Assembly (NCBI RefSeq): GCF_023509035.1
Contig: NZ_CP075583.1
Coordinates: 1,488,001 to 1,552,000 of the forward strand
Length of the DNA stretch: 64,000 bases
From: Janthinobacterium lividum
GTDB lineage: Bacteria > Pseudomonadota > Gammaproteobacteria > Burkholderiales > Burkholderiaceae_D
Direction of reading: 5' to 3'
In this document: one piece after another, positions 1-12,300 of the stretch
How the letters are laid out: each line of letters opens with the position of its first letter
Numbering within the stretch: position 1 is the stretch's first letter
The notes under the pieces: generated by a model
What the model was told of the DNA's origin: nothing
What the model saw: the letters and a program-made list of their open reading frames with translations, nothing else
Databases searched by the model: none
Position numbers and translations under genes: made by a program

Positions 1-485
1 GCTGTAGCCGCCCGGCACCTTGCGCGCGCGCGTGACCATGCTGCCGGGATCGGAGCCATGGTTTGGTTCCGTCAGGCCGAAGCAGCCGATGAATTCGCCC
101 GTTGCCAGTTTCGGCAGGTACTTCTGTTTGGTTTCCTCGTTGCCGAAGGCGTTGATCGGCACCATTACCAGCGACGATTGCACGCTCATCATCGAGCGGT
201 AGCCCGAATCGACGCGCTCGACTTCGCGCGCGGCCAAACCATAGCAAACGTAGTTCAGGCCGGCGCCGCCGTATTCTTCGGGAATGGTGGTACCCAGTAA
301 GCCCAGTTCGCCCATTTCGCGGAAGATGGCGGCATCCGTGCGGCCATGGCGGAACGATTCGAGTACGCGCGGCACCAGGCTGCCCTGGCAATAGTCGCGG
401 GCCGCTTCCAGCACGGCGCGTTCGTCGCCCGTCAGTTGTTCTTCCAGCAGCAGGGGGAATTCCAGTCGAATACGGTTTTGCTCAT
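1..485 (-). CDS. gcdH: glutaryl-CoA dehydrogenase, 5' part, apparent frameshift
   Basis: Acyl-CoA dehydrogenase family flavoenzyme that would oxidatively decarboxylate glutaryl-CoA to crotonyl-CoA in lysine, tryptophan and glutarate breakdown. The reverse strand reads as a typical GcdH N-terminus: [17 protein letters not shown], then [20 protein letters not shown], then [16 protein letters not shown]. The gene runs off the left edge. The start at 485 gives MSKTVFDWN, but that frame is lost at a run of five G (five C on the coding strand) at 453-457. One extra base there would give [11 protein letters not shown] and restore the frame. The divergent LysR gene is the usual neighbour. Family call is strong; choosing GcdH over other acyl-CoA dehydrogenases is moderately sure. 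Confidence 0.8.
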
Positions 486-644
486 CACAGGCCTCGCAGG
501 TGAGCGCCGGTGATCGGCGCAAGATTGAATATGGCTCATGGTAGGTTTTTGCCTAGCCTTGCGCAAACGATTTTTTCGCACCCAGACATGCGTGTTGCGC
601 ATATCTTGCGGCATACTAGGGGTCTTTCACCGGCCGGATACTCC

Positions 645-1550
645 ATGTCACGCAAAATTCCCATGCTGCAGGCGCTCAATTGTTTCGAGGCGGCCGCGCG
701 GCACCAGAGTTATACGCACGCGGCGCGCGAACTGTCGCTGACGCAAAGCGCCGTGTCGCGGCAGATTTCATCTTTGGAAACTTTTCTTGGCGTGCAATTG
801 TTTCAGCGCACACGTCACGGCGTGTTGCTGACCAGCGCCGGCGCCGCGTATGCGCGGCAGATCGCGGCCCGCCTCGATGGCCTGGAGCGCGACACGCTCG
901 ACACCATGGCGCGCCAGGGCGGTGGCGGCGCCTTGCAGATCGCTTCCGTGCCCACGTTTGCCACGCGCTGGCTGATGCCACGGCTGTCTTCGCTGGCGGG
1001 CTTGCACCCCGACATCGTCGTGCATATCGATGCCTACACGAAACCGTTCATGTTTGCCGATACGGAATACGACGGCGCCCTGTACGCGGGCACGCCCGAG
1101 CAGCTGGCGCGCTGGCCCGGCACGCGCGCGACCTTGCTCATGCATGAAGAAATCGTGCCCGTCGCCAGCCCCCACCTGCTGGCGGCGCGCAGCCAGTGGC
1201 AGCCGCAGGATTTATTGGAACTGACCTTGCTGCAACAAAGTACGCGCCCGGGCGCCTGGCGCCAGTGGTTTGACGCCATGCAGGTCGAGGGAGAGGGGCG
1301 CGATGGGGCGCATTACGGCGCCCGCTATGAACTGTTTTCCATGCTGGCCATGGCGGCCGTGCAAGGGCAAGGCGTGGTCTTGCTGCCGCGCATGCTGGTC
1401 GAAGCGGAACTGGCGCGTGGCGAACTGCGCATCGCATGCGAGCGCCCACTGCGCGGGCAGCGGGCGTATTACCTGATCACGCCAGAAACGGCGCATGAAA
1501 AGACGGCCTTGCAGCAATTGCGCGCATGGCTGCAAGGCGAAGCCGCTTAG
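645..1550 (+). CDS. LysR family transcriptional regulator (GcvA/GcdR-like)
   Basis: DNA-binding regulator of 301 residues. The N-terminal winged helix-turn-helix has the LysR pattern: ALNCFEAAARHQSYTHAARE, then LTQSAVSRQISSLE at about residues 12-50. A LysR substrate-binding domain follows. An in-frame ATG at 510 exists, but the 45 residues it adds do not resemble a LysR N-terminus, so the start at 645 (MSRKIPML) is preferred. It is divergent from the glutaryl-CoA dehydrogenase gene with about 160 bases between them, the layout expected of a regulator of that gene; this role is inferred. Its stop codon overlaps the stop of the convergent VOC gene. Confidence 0.88.
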   Translation: MSRKIPMLQALNCFEAAARHQSYTHAARELSLTQSAVSRQISSLETFLGVQLFQRTRHGVLLTSAGAAYARQIAARLDGLERDTLDTMARQGGGGALQIASVPTFATRWLMPRLSSLAGLHPDIVVHIDAYTKPFMFADTEYDGALYAGTPEQLARWPGTRATLLMHEEIVPVASPHLLAARSQWQPQDLLELTLLQQSTRPGAWRQWFDAMQVEGEGRDGAHYGARYELFSMLAMAAVQGQGVVLLPRMLVEAELARGELRIACERPLRGQRAYYLITPETAHEKTALQQLRAWLQGEAA

Positions 1551-1912
1551 AGAACCTTGGCGGTATCGAAATGGGGATTGTCGATGAGGCCGATCTGGTT
1601 GCCGAACGGGTCGAGCAATTCCACCGTGCGGATGCCGTCACCCACGTCCGTGATCGGGTGGTGCAGGCTGCCGCCCAGCGCAACGATGCGCTCGACTTCC
1701 TGCTCGATGCCGTCCACGCCCCAGTACGTCACGCTGCCCTGCGTACCCGGTTCGCCACCGGGCATCAGCCCAAGTTCGAAGCCGCCGATGGCAAAACCGA
1801 CATAAAACGGTTGGTCGAAATAGGGCGTGGTATTGAACACCTGGCTGTACCAGGCCTTGGCCTTGTCCAGGTCGGGGACGGGATAGGTGACGGTACGTAA
1901 ACCCTTGATCAT
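1547..1912 (-). CDS. VOC family protein (glyoxalase/bleomycin-resistance fold)
   Basis: Small 121-residue protein beginning MIKGLRTVTYPVPDLDKAKA, the typical opening of a vicinal-oxygen-chelate fold, with the repeated beta-alpha-beta-beta-beta unit ending in DPFGNQIGLIDNPHF. These proteins usually bind a metal and act on small molecules (lyases, dioxygenases, resistance proteins). The substrate cannot be told from the sequence. It lies downstream of the AraC gene on the same strand with a gap of about 90 bases, so co-transcription is possible. Confidence 0.85.
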   Translation of the reverse strand: MIKGLRTVTYPVPDLDKAKAWYSQVFNTTPYFDQPFYVGFAIGGFELGLMPGGEPGTQGSVTYWGVDGIEQEVERIVALGGSLHHPITDVGDGIRTVELLDPFGNQIGLIDNPHFDTAKVL

Positions 1913-2003
1913 GTTCTGCTCCTGTTGGTTGAAATAGTCGGCGAAATACCTGGCGCCATCATGCCACTGGCACGCGCCGCGCGATTGGAAAAATGGAAGG
2001 TGC

Positions 2004-2768
2004 TCAAGCGCGCCGGCCCGTCAGCCACGCCTCGGGCGAACTGCGGGCGAAATCCTGGAAGTCGTGGATCAGGTGTGACTGGTCGAAATAGCCAAACTGC
2101 AAGGCGACTTGCGCCCAGTCCGGCTGTCCAGCCAGGCTTGTCAGCCCCTGGCTGGTGGCGCGAAAACGGCAGATGCGGGCAAACAGCTTCGGACTGATGC
2201 CGACTTGCTGGCGAAATTGCAGCGCCAGGTGCTGGCGGGATACGCCCAGTTGCCGCGCCAGGCCATCCACGCGCACCTGGCCCGATGCTGCCTCGATGGC
2301 CGCGATGGCGTATTCGGCCGCGCCGGCCTGGCGCCGTGGCGGCGCGGTGCGCAGGCGCAGCAGCAGATAGTCCTGCATGATGGCGATGCGTTGCAGGCTG
2401 GACAAGGGCTCGCTCCACAGGGCGTCACCCAGGCGCGCCGCCAGTTCGCTGCCCCACAATTGCTGCAATCCCGTGCGGCCATCGCTGAGTTCGCACAAGG
2501 GCAGCTGGAAGAAACGGGCCGCCGCGCCCGGCTTGAAGCGGGCCGCCACCGTCTGCACCAGCCCTTGGCTGACGACGGCAATGGGCGCCGTCATCATGCC
2601 CACGGCAAAGCTGGCATCTTGCTGGTCCTGGCACAGGATGTCGATGCAATTGTCCGGCAAGACCTGGTGCGTCAGGGGCGTGGCGCCCGTCTGCACGCGG
2701 CAGGTCCAGACGCAGTCCAGCCACGGCCGCAGGGCGGGGATGGGCATATATTCCTGGTAGACGATCAT
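2004..2768 (-). CDS. AraC family transcriptional regulator
   Basis: Regulator of 254 residues. The N-terminal part (MIVYQEYMPIPALRPWLDCV, then LPDNCIDILCQ) resembles the sensory domain often found with this class. The C-terminal third carries the double helix-turn-helix: VDGLARQLGVSRQHLALQFR, then GISPKLFARICRFRA, then ALQFGYFDQSHLIHDFQDF. The start at 2768 is the ATG nearest the conserved N-terminus; the frame stays open further upstream antisense to leuS but has no coding meaning there. It probably regulates itself or the VOC gene downstream. Ligand unknown. Confidence 0.86.
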   Translation of the reverse strand: MIVYQEYMPIPALRPWLDCVWTCRVQTGATPLTHQVLPDNCIDILCQDQQDASFAVGMMTAPIAVVSQGLVQTVAARFKPGAAARFFQLPLCELSDGRTGLQQLWGSELAARLGDALWSEPLSSLQRIAIMQDYLLLRLRTAPPRRQAGAAEYAIAAIEAASGQVRVDGLARQLGVSRQHLALQFRQQVGISPKLFARICRFRATSQGLTSLAGQPDWAQVALQFGYFDQSHLIHDFQDFARSSPEAWLTGRRA

Positions 2769-5576
<2,808 letters not shown>

Positions 5577-5578
5577 TC

Positions 5579-6187
5579 ATGACGACTTCCTCTTCCATAT
5601 CGCTGTTGGGCCGCCGTGCCGTCCTGGCTTTGGGTCTGACGGTTTTGCTGTCGGCCTGCGGCTTTCATTTGCGCGGTTCGAACGGCAGTTTCATGCTGCC
5701 GTTCGCGACGATGTACATCGGCTTGCCCGACACGTCGCCGCTGGCGATCGGCCTGAAGCGCTATATCCGCGCCATTGGCAGCACGGAGGTGGTCGACACC
5801 AAGGATGGCGCCGACGCCGTCCTTGAAGTTCTCAACGACCCGGAGAGGAATCGTACCAAGACCATTTTGTCGCTGAATAAAAATGGCCGCGTGCAAGAAT
5901 ACCAACTCGGCTATTCGATCAATTTCCGCGTGGTGGACAAGGCCGGCAACCAGTTGCTGGCACCGACCACCATCAGCCTGGTGCGTCCGATTACCTTCGA
6001 CGAATCGCAGGTACTGGCCAAGGAAACCGAGGAAGCGGCGCTGTACCGCGACATGCGCAACGACCTGGTGCAGCAGATCATGCGCCGACTGGCCGCCATC
6101 AAGCCGGTGCTGCCGGCCATGTCGGTGGCGCCGGTGGCGCCAGTGGCGCCAGTGACGCCGGTCGCGCCGGCAGCCCCGCAGCAGTAA
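5579..6187 (+). CDS. lptE: LPS-assembly lipoprotein LptE
   Basis: Outer-membrane lipoprotein that plugs the LptD barrel and helps deliver lipopolysaccharide to the cell surface. Of 202 residues, the first 30 form a lipoprotein signal peptide with lipobox LLSAC followed by the family hallmark GFHLRG. The body has the LptE pattern (ILSLNKNGRVQEYQLGYSIN, later RDMRNDLVQQIMRRL). The C-terminus is a low-complexity Ala-Pro-Val tail that varies in the family. The start ATG lies two bases after the leuS stop, and holA follows 10 bases downstream, the order seen in many proteobacteria. Confidence 0.95.
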   Translation: MTTSSSISLLGRRAVLALGLTVLLSACGFHLRGSNGSFMLPFATMYIGLPDTSPLAIGLKRYIRAIGSTEVVDTKDGADAVLEVLNDPERNRTKTILSLNKNGRVQEYQLGYSINFRVVDKAGNQLLAPTTISLVRPITFDESQVLAKETEEAALYRDMRNDLVQQIMRRLAAIKPVLPAMSVAPVAPVAPVTPVAPAAPQQ

Positions 6188-6197
6188 CGGGGTCGCC

Positions 6198-7214
6198 ATG
6201 CAATTGCGGATAGACGCGCTCGATGGGCATGTGGCCAAGCCGCTGGCGCAGCTGTATGTGATCACCAGCGACGAACACCTGCTGGCGCTGGAAGCGGCCG
6301 ACAAGATCCGCCGCGCGGCGCGCGCGCAGGGTTACTCCGAGCGCGATGTGCTGACGGTGGAGCGCAGCTTCAAGTGGGGCGAACTGCTGGCGGCGAACCA
6401 GGAGCTGTCGCTGTTCGGGGACAAGAAAATGATCGAGCTGCGCATCCCCACCGGCAAGCCGGGCAAGGATGGCGGCGCGGCGCTGCAAAGCTACGCGAAA
6501 AACCTCAGTCCCGACAACCTGACCCTGATCACCTTGCCCAAGCTGGACTGGGCGACGCAGAAGGCGGCCTGGGTCGCCAGCCTGCAGCAGGCGGCCGTGT
6601 ATATCGAGATTCCGAATGTGGAGCGGGCGCAGTTGCCGGCCTGGATATCCCAGCGCCTGGCCGCGCAGGGGCAAAGTGCCGAACGGGCCAGCATCGACTT
6701 CATCGCCGAACGGGTGGAAGGTAACTTGCTGGCGGCACACCAGGAAATCCAGAAACTGGGCTTGCTGCATGCCGCGGGCAAGCTGACGTATGAGCAAGTG
6801 CAGGACGCGGTACTGAACGTGGCCCGCTACGATGTCTTCAAGCTGTCCGAAGCCATGCTGGCCGGTGACCCGGCGCGCCTGGTGCGCATGCTCGAAGGCT
6901 TGAAGGGCGAGGGCGAGGCGCTGCCGCTGGTTTTGTGGGCCGTCTCCGAAGAAATCCGCACGCTGTTAAAATTGAAGGCTGGCATGGCGCAAGGGCGCCC
7001 ATTGGGCGCGCTGCTGAAGGAATACCGCATCTGGGGTCCGCGCGAGCGGATGATGGAACCGGCCCTGCGGCGCATTTCTCTACCCGTGCTGGAAGCGGCG
7101 CTGCAGCAGGCGGCGCAGGTGGACAAGATGATCAAGGGCTTGCGCGCCAAGGGCTACGCGGGCGATGCCTGGGATGCCATGCTGCAGTTGGGCCTGAAGA
7201 TCGCCCGAGGCTAG
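6198..7214 (+). CDS. holA: DNA polymerase III subunit delta
   Basis: Delta subunit of the clamp loader, which opens the beta sliding clamp; 338 residues, the usual length. Family landmarks include YVITSDEHLLALEAADKIR near the start, the clamp-contact region around LSLFGDKKMIELRIP, and a C-terminal helical collar domain (ALQQAAQVDKMIKGLRAKGY). It follows lptE closely and precedes proA, so it probably belongs to the leuS transcript. Confidence 0.95.
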   Translation: MQLRIDALDGHVAKPLAQLYVITSDEHLLALEAADKIRRAARAQGYSERDVLTVERSFKWGELLAANQELSLFGDKKMIELRIPTGKPGKDGGAALQSYAKNLSPDNLTLITLPKLDWATQKAAWVASLQQAAVYIEIPNVERAQLPAWISQRLAAQGQSAERASIDFIAERVEGNLLAAHQEIQKLGLLHAAGKLTYEQVQDAVLNVARYDVFKLSEAMLAGDPARLVRMLEGLKGEGEALPLVLWAVSEEIRTLLKLKAGMAQGRPLGALLKEYRIWGPRERMMEPALRRISLPVLEAALQQAAQVDKMIKGLRAKGYAGDAWDAMLQLGLKIARG

Positions 7215-7225
7215 TTTTTTACACT

Positions 7226-8507
7226 ATGGATACGAGCATGGACATCACAGAATATATGCAGGACGTGGGCGCGCGCGCGCGCCGCCTCGCGCGCCATGGC
7301 GCGTGCCGACAGCGCCACGCGCAACCGCGCCTTGAGCCTGATCGCCGCCGCCATCGTGCGCGATGCCGATCTGCTGCGCGCGGCCAACCAGCGCGACCTC
7401 GACGCGGCCGCTGCCGCCGGCCTGGCGCCGGCCATGCTCGACCGCCTGACCCTGTCCGACGCCGCCATCGCCACCATGGTCGAAGGCTTGACGCAAATCG
7501 TCGCGCTGGCCGATCCGATCGGCGAGATATCGAACATGAAATTCCGTCCGACGGGCATCCAGGTGGGCCAGATGCGCGTGCCGCTGGGCGTCATCGGCAT
7601 CATCTATGAGGCGCGTCCGAACGTGACGGTGGACGCGGCCGGCCTGTGCATTAAGAGCGGAAACGCGACGATTTTGCGCGGCGGCTCGGAAGCCATCCAT
7701 TGCAACCGCGCGCTGGCCAAGCTGGTACAGGAAGGGCTGGCTGGCGCCGGCCTGCCAGCCGATGCCGTGCAAGTCATCGACACCACCGACCGCGCTGCCG
7801 TCGGCTTTCTCATCACCATGCCGCAGTACGTGGACGTCATCGTGCCGCGTGGCGGCAAGGGCCTGATCGCGCGCCTGATGAACGAGGCCACCGTGCCGAT
7901 GATCAAGCATCTCGATGGCATCTGCCACGTCTACATCGACGCCAAGGCCGATATCGGGAAAGCGGTCGATATCGGCTTCAATGCGAAGTGCCACCGCTAC
8001 GGTACCTGCAACACCATGGAAACCCTGCTGGTGTCGCGCGCCATCGCCGCTACCGTGCTGCCGCAACTGGCCGAGCTTTACCTGACCAAGCAGGTGGAAC
8101 TGCGCGCCGATCCGGAAAGCCATGCGATCCTGGCCGCCGCTGCTTATCCGCACCTGGTGCCCGCCACCGAGGAAGACTGGCGCACCGAATACCTGGCGGC
8201 CATCCTGTCGGTGAAAGTGGTCGACGGTATCGACGAAGCGATGGACCACATCAACCAGTATTCGTCCAAGCACACGGAAGCTATCATCACAGAAGACTAC
8301 AGCGATGCGCTGCGCTTCCTGCGCGAAGTCGATTCCGCCTCGGTGATGGTGAACGCGTCGACGCGTTTCGCCGACGGTTTTGAATATGGACTGGGCGCCG
8401 AGATCGGCATCTCGAACGACAAGCTGCATGCGCGCGGTCCGGTGGGACTGGAAGGCCTGACCTCGCTCAAGTACGTGGTCTTTGGCCACGGCGAAGTACG
8501 CAAATAG
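7226..8507 (+). CDS. proA: gamma-glutamyl phosphate reductase, apparent frameshift near the start
   Basis: NADPH-dependent reductase of proline synthesis (glutamyl-5-phosphate to glutamate-5-semialdehyde). The body from 7296 ([16 protein letters not shown]) to 8507 is intact, with the aldehyde-dehydrogenase core [27 protein letters not shown], and the catalytic Cys region [11 protein letters not shown]. The true N-terminus ([19 protein letters not shown] at 7226 or 7238) lies in another frame. The two join if one base is gained or lost in the GC-repeat tract at 7269-7290. Either a sequencing indel or a real lesion; the MARAD start alone would drop about 20 conserved residues. Confidence 0.92.
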
Positions 8508-8577
8508 TCTCTTTCGCGGGCGGCTCACGAGGCGGCCCGCGCTCTCCTTTTTCGATACCTCTGACACTGGGAACCCC

Positions 8578-9015
8578 ATGCTCTTTCTCTGGACCAAAGC
8601 CTTCCACATCATCTTCGTCATGTCCTGGTTTGCCGGCCTGTTTTACTTGCCGCGCATTTTCGTGAACCTGGCGATGGAGACGGAAACGGTGGCCACCGAG
8701 CGCCTGCTGCTGATGGCGCGCAAGCTGTACCGCTTCATGTCCCTGCTGGCGCTGCCGGCCATGGTGCTGGGGCTGGCGTTGATGTGGATGCTGTACGGTG
8801 GGGGCGAAGGCCGCATGAAGATGCCGGGCTGGATGCACGCCAAGCTGACGTTCGTGGTGCTGCTGCTCGGCTACCACCACGCCTGCGGTTCCATCCTGCG
8901 CAAGTTTGAAAAAGGCATCAACAAGCGCAGCCATACCTGGTTCCGCTGGTTTAATGAAGTGCCGGTGGTGATGCTGCTGGCCGTCGTCGTGCTGGTCGTG
9001 GTCAAGCCTTTCTAA
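8578..9015 (+). CDS. hemJ: HemJ-type protoporphyrinogen IX oxidase
   Basis: Inner-membrane protein of 145 residues with four hydrophobic segments. The conserved first helix LWTKAFHIIFVMSWFAGLFY carries the family His, and a third-helix motif MHAKLTFVVLLLGYHH follows. HemJ oxidises protoporphyrinogen IX to protoporphyrin IX in haem synthesis. The ATG at 8578 is preferred over an upstream in-frame start because the protein family begins at the first membrane helix. Its gene lies 70 bases after proA, and a DsbA-fold gene starts 10 bases later. Confidence 0.88.
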   Translation: MLFLWTKAFHIIFVMSWFAGLFYLPRIFVNLAMETETVATERLLLMARKLYRFMSLLALPAMVLGLALMWMLYGGGEGRMKMPGWMHAKLTFVVLLLGYHHACGSILRKFEKGINKRSHTWFRWFNEVPVVMLLAVVVLVVVKPF

Positions 9016-9025
9016 GGGAGTCGAG

Positions 9026-9640
9026 ATGAGTGCAAGTCAGAGCAAAGTCGTGCAATATTTCTTCGCCCCCCACTCGCCATGGACCTACCTGGGTCACGCG
9101 CGCCTGATGGCCATCGCCGCAAAGACGGGCGCACAGATCGACGTGCGCCCCTTCGACCTTGGCAAGGTTTTCAGCGTTTCGGGCGGCCTGCCGCTGGCCA
9201 AGCGCGCACCGCAGCGCCAGGCGTATCGCCTGGCCGAACTGGCGCGCTGGTCGGCCTTTTTGCAAGTGCCATTGACCTTGCAGCCAAAGTTCTTCCCCGT
9301 GTCGCCGGAAGCCTCGGCCAAGCTGATCGTCGCCACGCGCCTGGCGCACGGCGTGGAGGCATCGCTGAACCTGGCCCACGCCATCATGCGCGGCCTGTGG
9401 GCTGAAGAGCGCAACATCGGCGATGAGGAAACCCTGGTGCAGATCGCGCTGGATGCCGGCTTCGATGGCCGCCAGTTGCTGAAAACGTCGGAAACGGCCA
9501 GCGTGCAGGCCGAATACGATGCCAATACGGAAGCGGCCACCGCCGCCAGCGTGTTCGGTTCGCCGTGGTACATCGTCGATGGCGAAGGGTACTGGGGCCA
9601 GGACCGCCTCGATTTTGTCGAGCGGGCGCTGGCAGGGTAG
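9026..9640 (+). CDS. DsbA-fold 2-hydroxychromene-2-carboxylate isomerase-like protein
   Basis: A 204-residue thioredoxin-fold protein with the kappa-class GST/HCCA isomerase pattern: QYFFAPHSPWTYLGHARL at residues 10-28, where SPW replaces the CxxC of true DsbA proteins, and a C-terminal SVFGSPWYIVDGEGYWGQDR. Known relatives isomerise ring-cleavage products of naphthalene-type compounds using glutathione. No aromatic degradation genes are nearby, so the substrate is open. Likely co-transcribed with hemJ. Confidence 0.82.
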   Translation: MSASQSKVVQYFFAPHSPWTYLGHARLMAIAAKTGAQIDVRPFDLGKVFSVSGGLPLAKRAPQRQAYRLAELARWSAFLQVPLTLQPKFFPVSPEASAKLIVATRLAHGVEASLNLAHAIMRGLWAEERNIGDEETLVQIALDAGFDGRQLLKTSETASVQAEYDANTEAATAASVFGSPWYIVDGEGYWGQDRLDFVERALAG

Positions 9641-9654
9641 TCAAGGAATAGCAG

Positions 9655-9682
9655 TTTTTTAACGTAGTATTTTTTAACGTAG
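9655..9682. repeat. short tandem repeat TTTTTTAACGTAG x2
   Basis: Two identical 13-base copies at 9655-9667 and 9670-9682, two bases apart, in the 100-base gap before the RNA methyltransferase gene. It could be part of a promoter or simply slippage; nothing else is recognisable there. Confidence 0.7.
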
Positions 9683-9740
9683 CAAACAGCGCCTGTAATT
9701 TAGCGGGCGTTCAACACAATGGAATAAGGGTACACCAACC

Positions 9741-10946
9741 ATGGCTTCATATTTTTGCCCATGCCCGCGCGGCATGGAAGCGGCGCTGGCCGAGGAACTG
9801 GGCGAGATCGCCCAGGATAGTTCGACCATGAAGGTCCATAACCAGGTACCGGGCGGCGTACACTGCTCGGGCGACCTGCTGGACTCCTACCGCATCAACC
9901 TGCATTCGCGCATCGCTTCGCGCGTGCTGATGCGCATGGCCCATTCCGGCTACAAGACGGAAAATGATATTTACGATCTGACCCTGGCGCAATCCTGGGA
10001 AGACTGGTTTGGCGTGCACCATACGATCCGCGTCGACGTCACGGCCGTGAAATCGCCGCTGCGCAGCCTGGAATTCACGACCTTGAAAATCAAGGATGCG
10101 ATCTGCGACCGCTTCCGCGACCAGTTCAACGAGCGTCCATCGGTCAACACCAAGACGCCGGACATGCGTATCGTCGGCTTCCTCGACGCACATACGTTTA
10201 CCGTCTACCTCGACACTTCGGGCGAAGCCCTGTTCAAGCGCGGCTGGCGTGAAGAGACGGGCGACGCGCCGCTGCGCGAAAACCTGGCCGCTGGCCTGCT
10301 GCGCGTATCGGGCTGGAAGCCTGGCATGGTGCTGTTCGACCCGATGTGCGGTTCCGGCACCATCCTGGCCGAAGCGGCGCAGATGCTGCAGGGGATTCCG
10401 CCGGGCGCCTCGCGCCAGTTCGCCTTTGAAAACTTCCACGACTTCGATCCGGCACCGTGGAATGCCATGAAAAACGCCATCAAGGTCAATCCGCTGCCGG
10501 CTGAACCGACCATTTTCGGCAGCGACATTTCGGGCGACATGGTCGCCATGACGCGCCATAACCTGCGCTGCGCCGGCGTGCGTTTCGACGTGCCGCTGAA
10601 ACAGATCGAAGCGCAGGAAGTCAAGCCGCCAAGCGACGTGCCTGGCATCATGCTGACCAACCCGCCGTATGGCGAGCGTATCGGCGTGCGTGGCGACAGC
10701 ACCATCCCGGAAGATGAACTGTCGACGTCCTTCTATTCGGCCATGGGCACGACCCTGAAGCAGCGTTTCGCCGGCTGGACCGTGTTCCTGTTCACGGCCG
10801 ACCTGGGCCTGCCCAAGCTGCTGCGTTTGAAAGAAGCGCGCAAGACGCCATTCTTCAACGGCGCACTGGAATGCCGTTTGTTCCGCTTCGATATGGTGGC
10901 GGGCTACAACCGCCGTGAAGAAGCCAAGCCCAAGCCACAGCAGTAA
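9741..10946 (+). CDS. THUMP-domain class I SAM-dependent RNA methyltransferase (RlmL N-domain-like)
   Basis: A 401-residue enzyme of the COG0116 type: an N-terminal ferredoxin-like/THUMP RNA-binding part (about residues 1-160) followed by a Rossmann methyltransferase. Visible motifs are the SAM-binding segment VLFDPMCGSGTILAEAAQML near residue 198 and the catalytic LTNPPYGERIG near residue 305, the NPPY type used for exocyclic-amine N-methylation. E. coli RlmL makes m2G2445 in 23S rRNA with a homologous domain fused to a second methyltransferase; here only the first half is present, as in many betaproteobacteria. Confidence 0.9.
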   Translation: MASYFCPCPRGMEAALAEELGEIAQDSSTMKVHNQVPGGVHCSGDLLDSYRINLHSRIASRVLMRMAHSGYKTENDIYDLTLAQSWEDWFGVHHTIRVDVTAVKSPLRSLEFTTLKIKDAICDRFRDQFNERPSVNTKTPDMRIVGFLDAHTFTVYLDTSGEALFKRGWREETGDAPLRENLAAGLLRVSGWKPGMVLFDPMCGSGTILAEAAQMLQGIPPGASRQFAFENFHDFDPAPWNAMKNAIKVNPLPAEPTIFGSDISGDMVAMTRHNLRCAGVRFDVPLKQIEAQEVKPPSDVPGIMLTNPPYGERIGVRGDSTIPEDELSTSFYSAMGTTLKQRFAGWTVFLFTADLGLPKLLRLKEARKTPFFNGALECRLFRFDMVAGYNRREEAKPKPQQ

Positions 10947-11019
10947 GCGTTCACCGCAAGACACCCGCAGTAACCCCGCGCGCGGACCAATGCCGGTCCG
11001 CGCGCCACTTTGATCCGCC

Positions 11020-12300
11020 ATGTTTCCCACGCCTCCGGCCGATGTGCCGCCCGACCCGGTCACGCCCGTTCCGCCTCCCACACCTAGCCACATGGCGCCG
11101 CTGAGCCGCGGTGCGCTGGCCATGATGCTGGCCGGGCTTTCGATGCTTGGGCCCCTGTCGATCGACACCTATCTGCCAGCGTTTGGCGCGATCCAGGGTT
11201 CGCTGCAAGCCTCGCCGTTGGAAGTGCAGCAGTCGCTGACGTTCTACATGCTGGCCTTTGCCGGCATGGTGCTGTGGCATGGCGCGATCTCGGATACCTT
11301 CGGCCGGCGCAACGTCATTCTCGTGTCCTTGCTGATGTTTGCCATCGGCTCGCTCGGCTGCGCTTCGGCGCACACGGTGCATTATCTGTGGTTCTTCCGC
11401 ATCATGCAGGGCGTCTCGGCCGGCGCCGGCGTGGTGATCAGCCGCGCCATCATCCGCGACCTGTATGCCGATGCGGCGGCGGCGCGGCTGCTGTCGCTGG
11501 TGACGATGATCTTTTCCATCGCCCCGGCCGTGGCGCCGATTCTCGGCGGCTGGATCGTCATCTGGTTCGACTGGCGCTCGATCTTCCTGTTCCTCGCCTT
11601 TTACACGGTGGTGCTGCTGGCGTTCTGCTACTGGCGCCTGCCCGAAACCCTGCCGATGGACAAGCGCCAGCCGTTCAATCCCCGCTTCCTGGCCTCGAGC
11701 TATGGCCAGATCCTGCGCTCGCCCCTGTTCCACATCAAGGCGGGCATCGTCGCCCTCAATTTCGCGGGCCTGTTCCTGTTCATCACGGCCGCGCCGGAAA
11801 TGCTGCCCAAGCAATTGGGCCTGGGGCCATCGCAATTCGGCTGGTTGTTCATTCCCTGCGTGAGCGGCATCTTCATGGGCGCCGCAGCGGCCAATCGCAT
11901 CGCCGGCAAGGTCACGTTCGCGCGCCAGATCGGCATCGGCTTCGCCTTCCTGCTGTGCGCCGCCAGCGTCAATGTCGTGTATCACCTGTTCCTGCCGCCA
12001 TCCTTGCCCTTGTCGGTGCTGCCCCTGTTCTTCTACACCTTTGGCATGTCGCTGGTGGGGCCGGGCGCGACCTTGCTGGCGCTCGATCTGTTCCCGCATA
12101 TCCGCGGCACGGTGGCCTCGTGCCAGTCGTTTGCCAGCACCTTGCTGGGCGCCGTGGTGGCTGGCGTGATCTCGCCGCTGCTGTCCGGTTCCGTGCTGTG
12201 GCTGGCCTCGGGCCAGCTGGCGTTTACGGGTCTGGCGCTGGCCCTGTGGCTGATATCGCGGCGCTTCCGCCACCGTTTGCTGGGTTCCTTCAAGGCATAA
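11020..12300 (+). CDS. Bcr/CflA family drug-resistance MFS transporter
   Basis: Inner-membrane efflux protein of 426 residues with about twelve hydrophobic segments. The Bcr/CflA signature is clear: SIDTYLPAFGAI in helix 1, GMVLWHGAISDTFGRRNVIL (motif A) between helices 2 and 3, then VISRAIIRDLY and MIFSIAPAVAPILGGWI. Proteins of this type export bicyclomycin, chloramphenicol or sulphonamides in other species; the substrate here is unknown. The first 24 residues are proline-rich, so translation may start at the ATG at 11092 (MAPLSRGALAMM). Confidence 0.9.
   Translation: MFPTPPADVPPDPVTPVPPPTPSHMAPLSRGALAMMLAGLSMLGPLSIDTYLPAFGAIQGSLQASPLEVQQSLTFYMLAFAGMVLWHGAISDTFGRRNVILVSLLMFAIGSLGCASAHTVHYLWFFRIMQGVSAGAGVVISRAIIRDLYADAAAARLLSLVTMIFSIAPAVAPILGGWIVIWFDWRSIFLFLAFYTVVLLAFCYWRLPETLPMDKRQPFNPRFLASSYGQILRSPLFHIKAGIVALNFAGLFLFITAAPEMLPKQLGLGPSQFGWLFIPCVSGIFMGAAAANRIAGKVTFARQIGIGFAFLLCAASVNVVYHLFLPPSLPLSVLPLFFYTFGMSLVGPGATLLALDLFPHIRGTVASCQSFASTLLGAVVAGVISPLLSGSVLWLASGQLAFTGLALALWLISRRFRHRLLGSFKA

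Noticed and set aside
7245..8621. A 458-codon minus-strand frame opposite proA
   Set aside because: Shadow of proA and hemJ 5' DNA; no recognisable domain.
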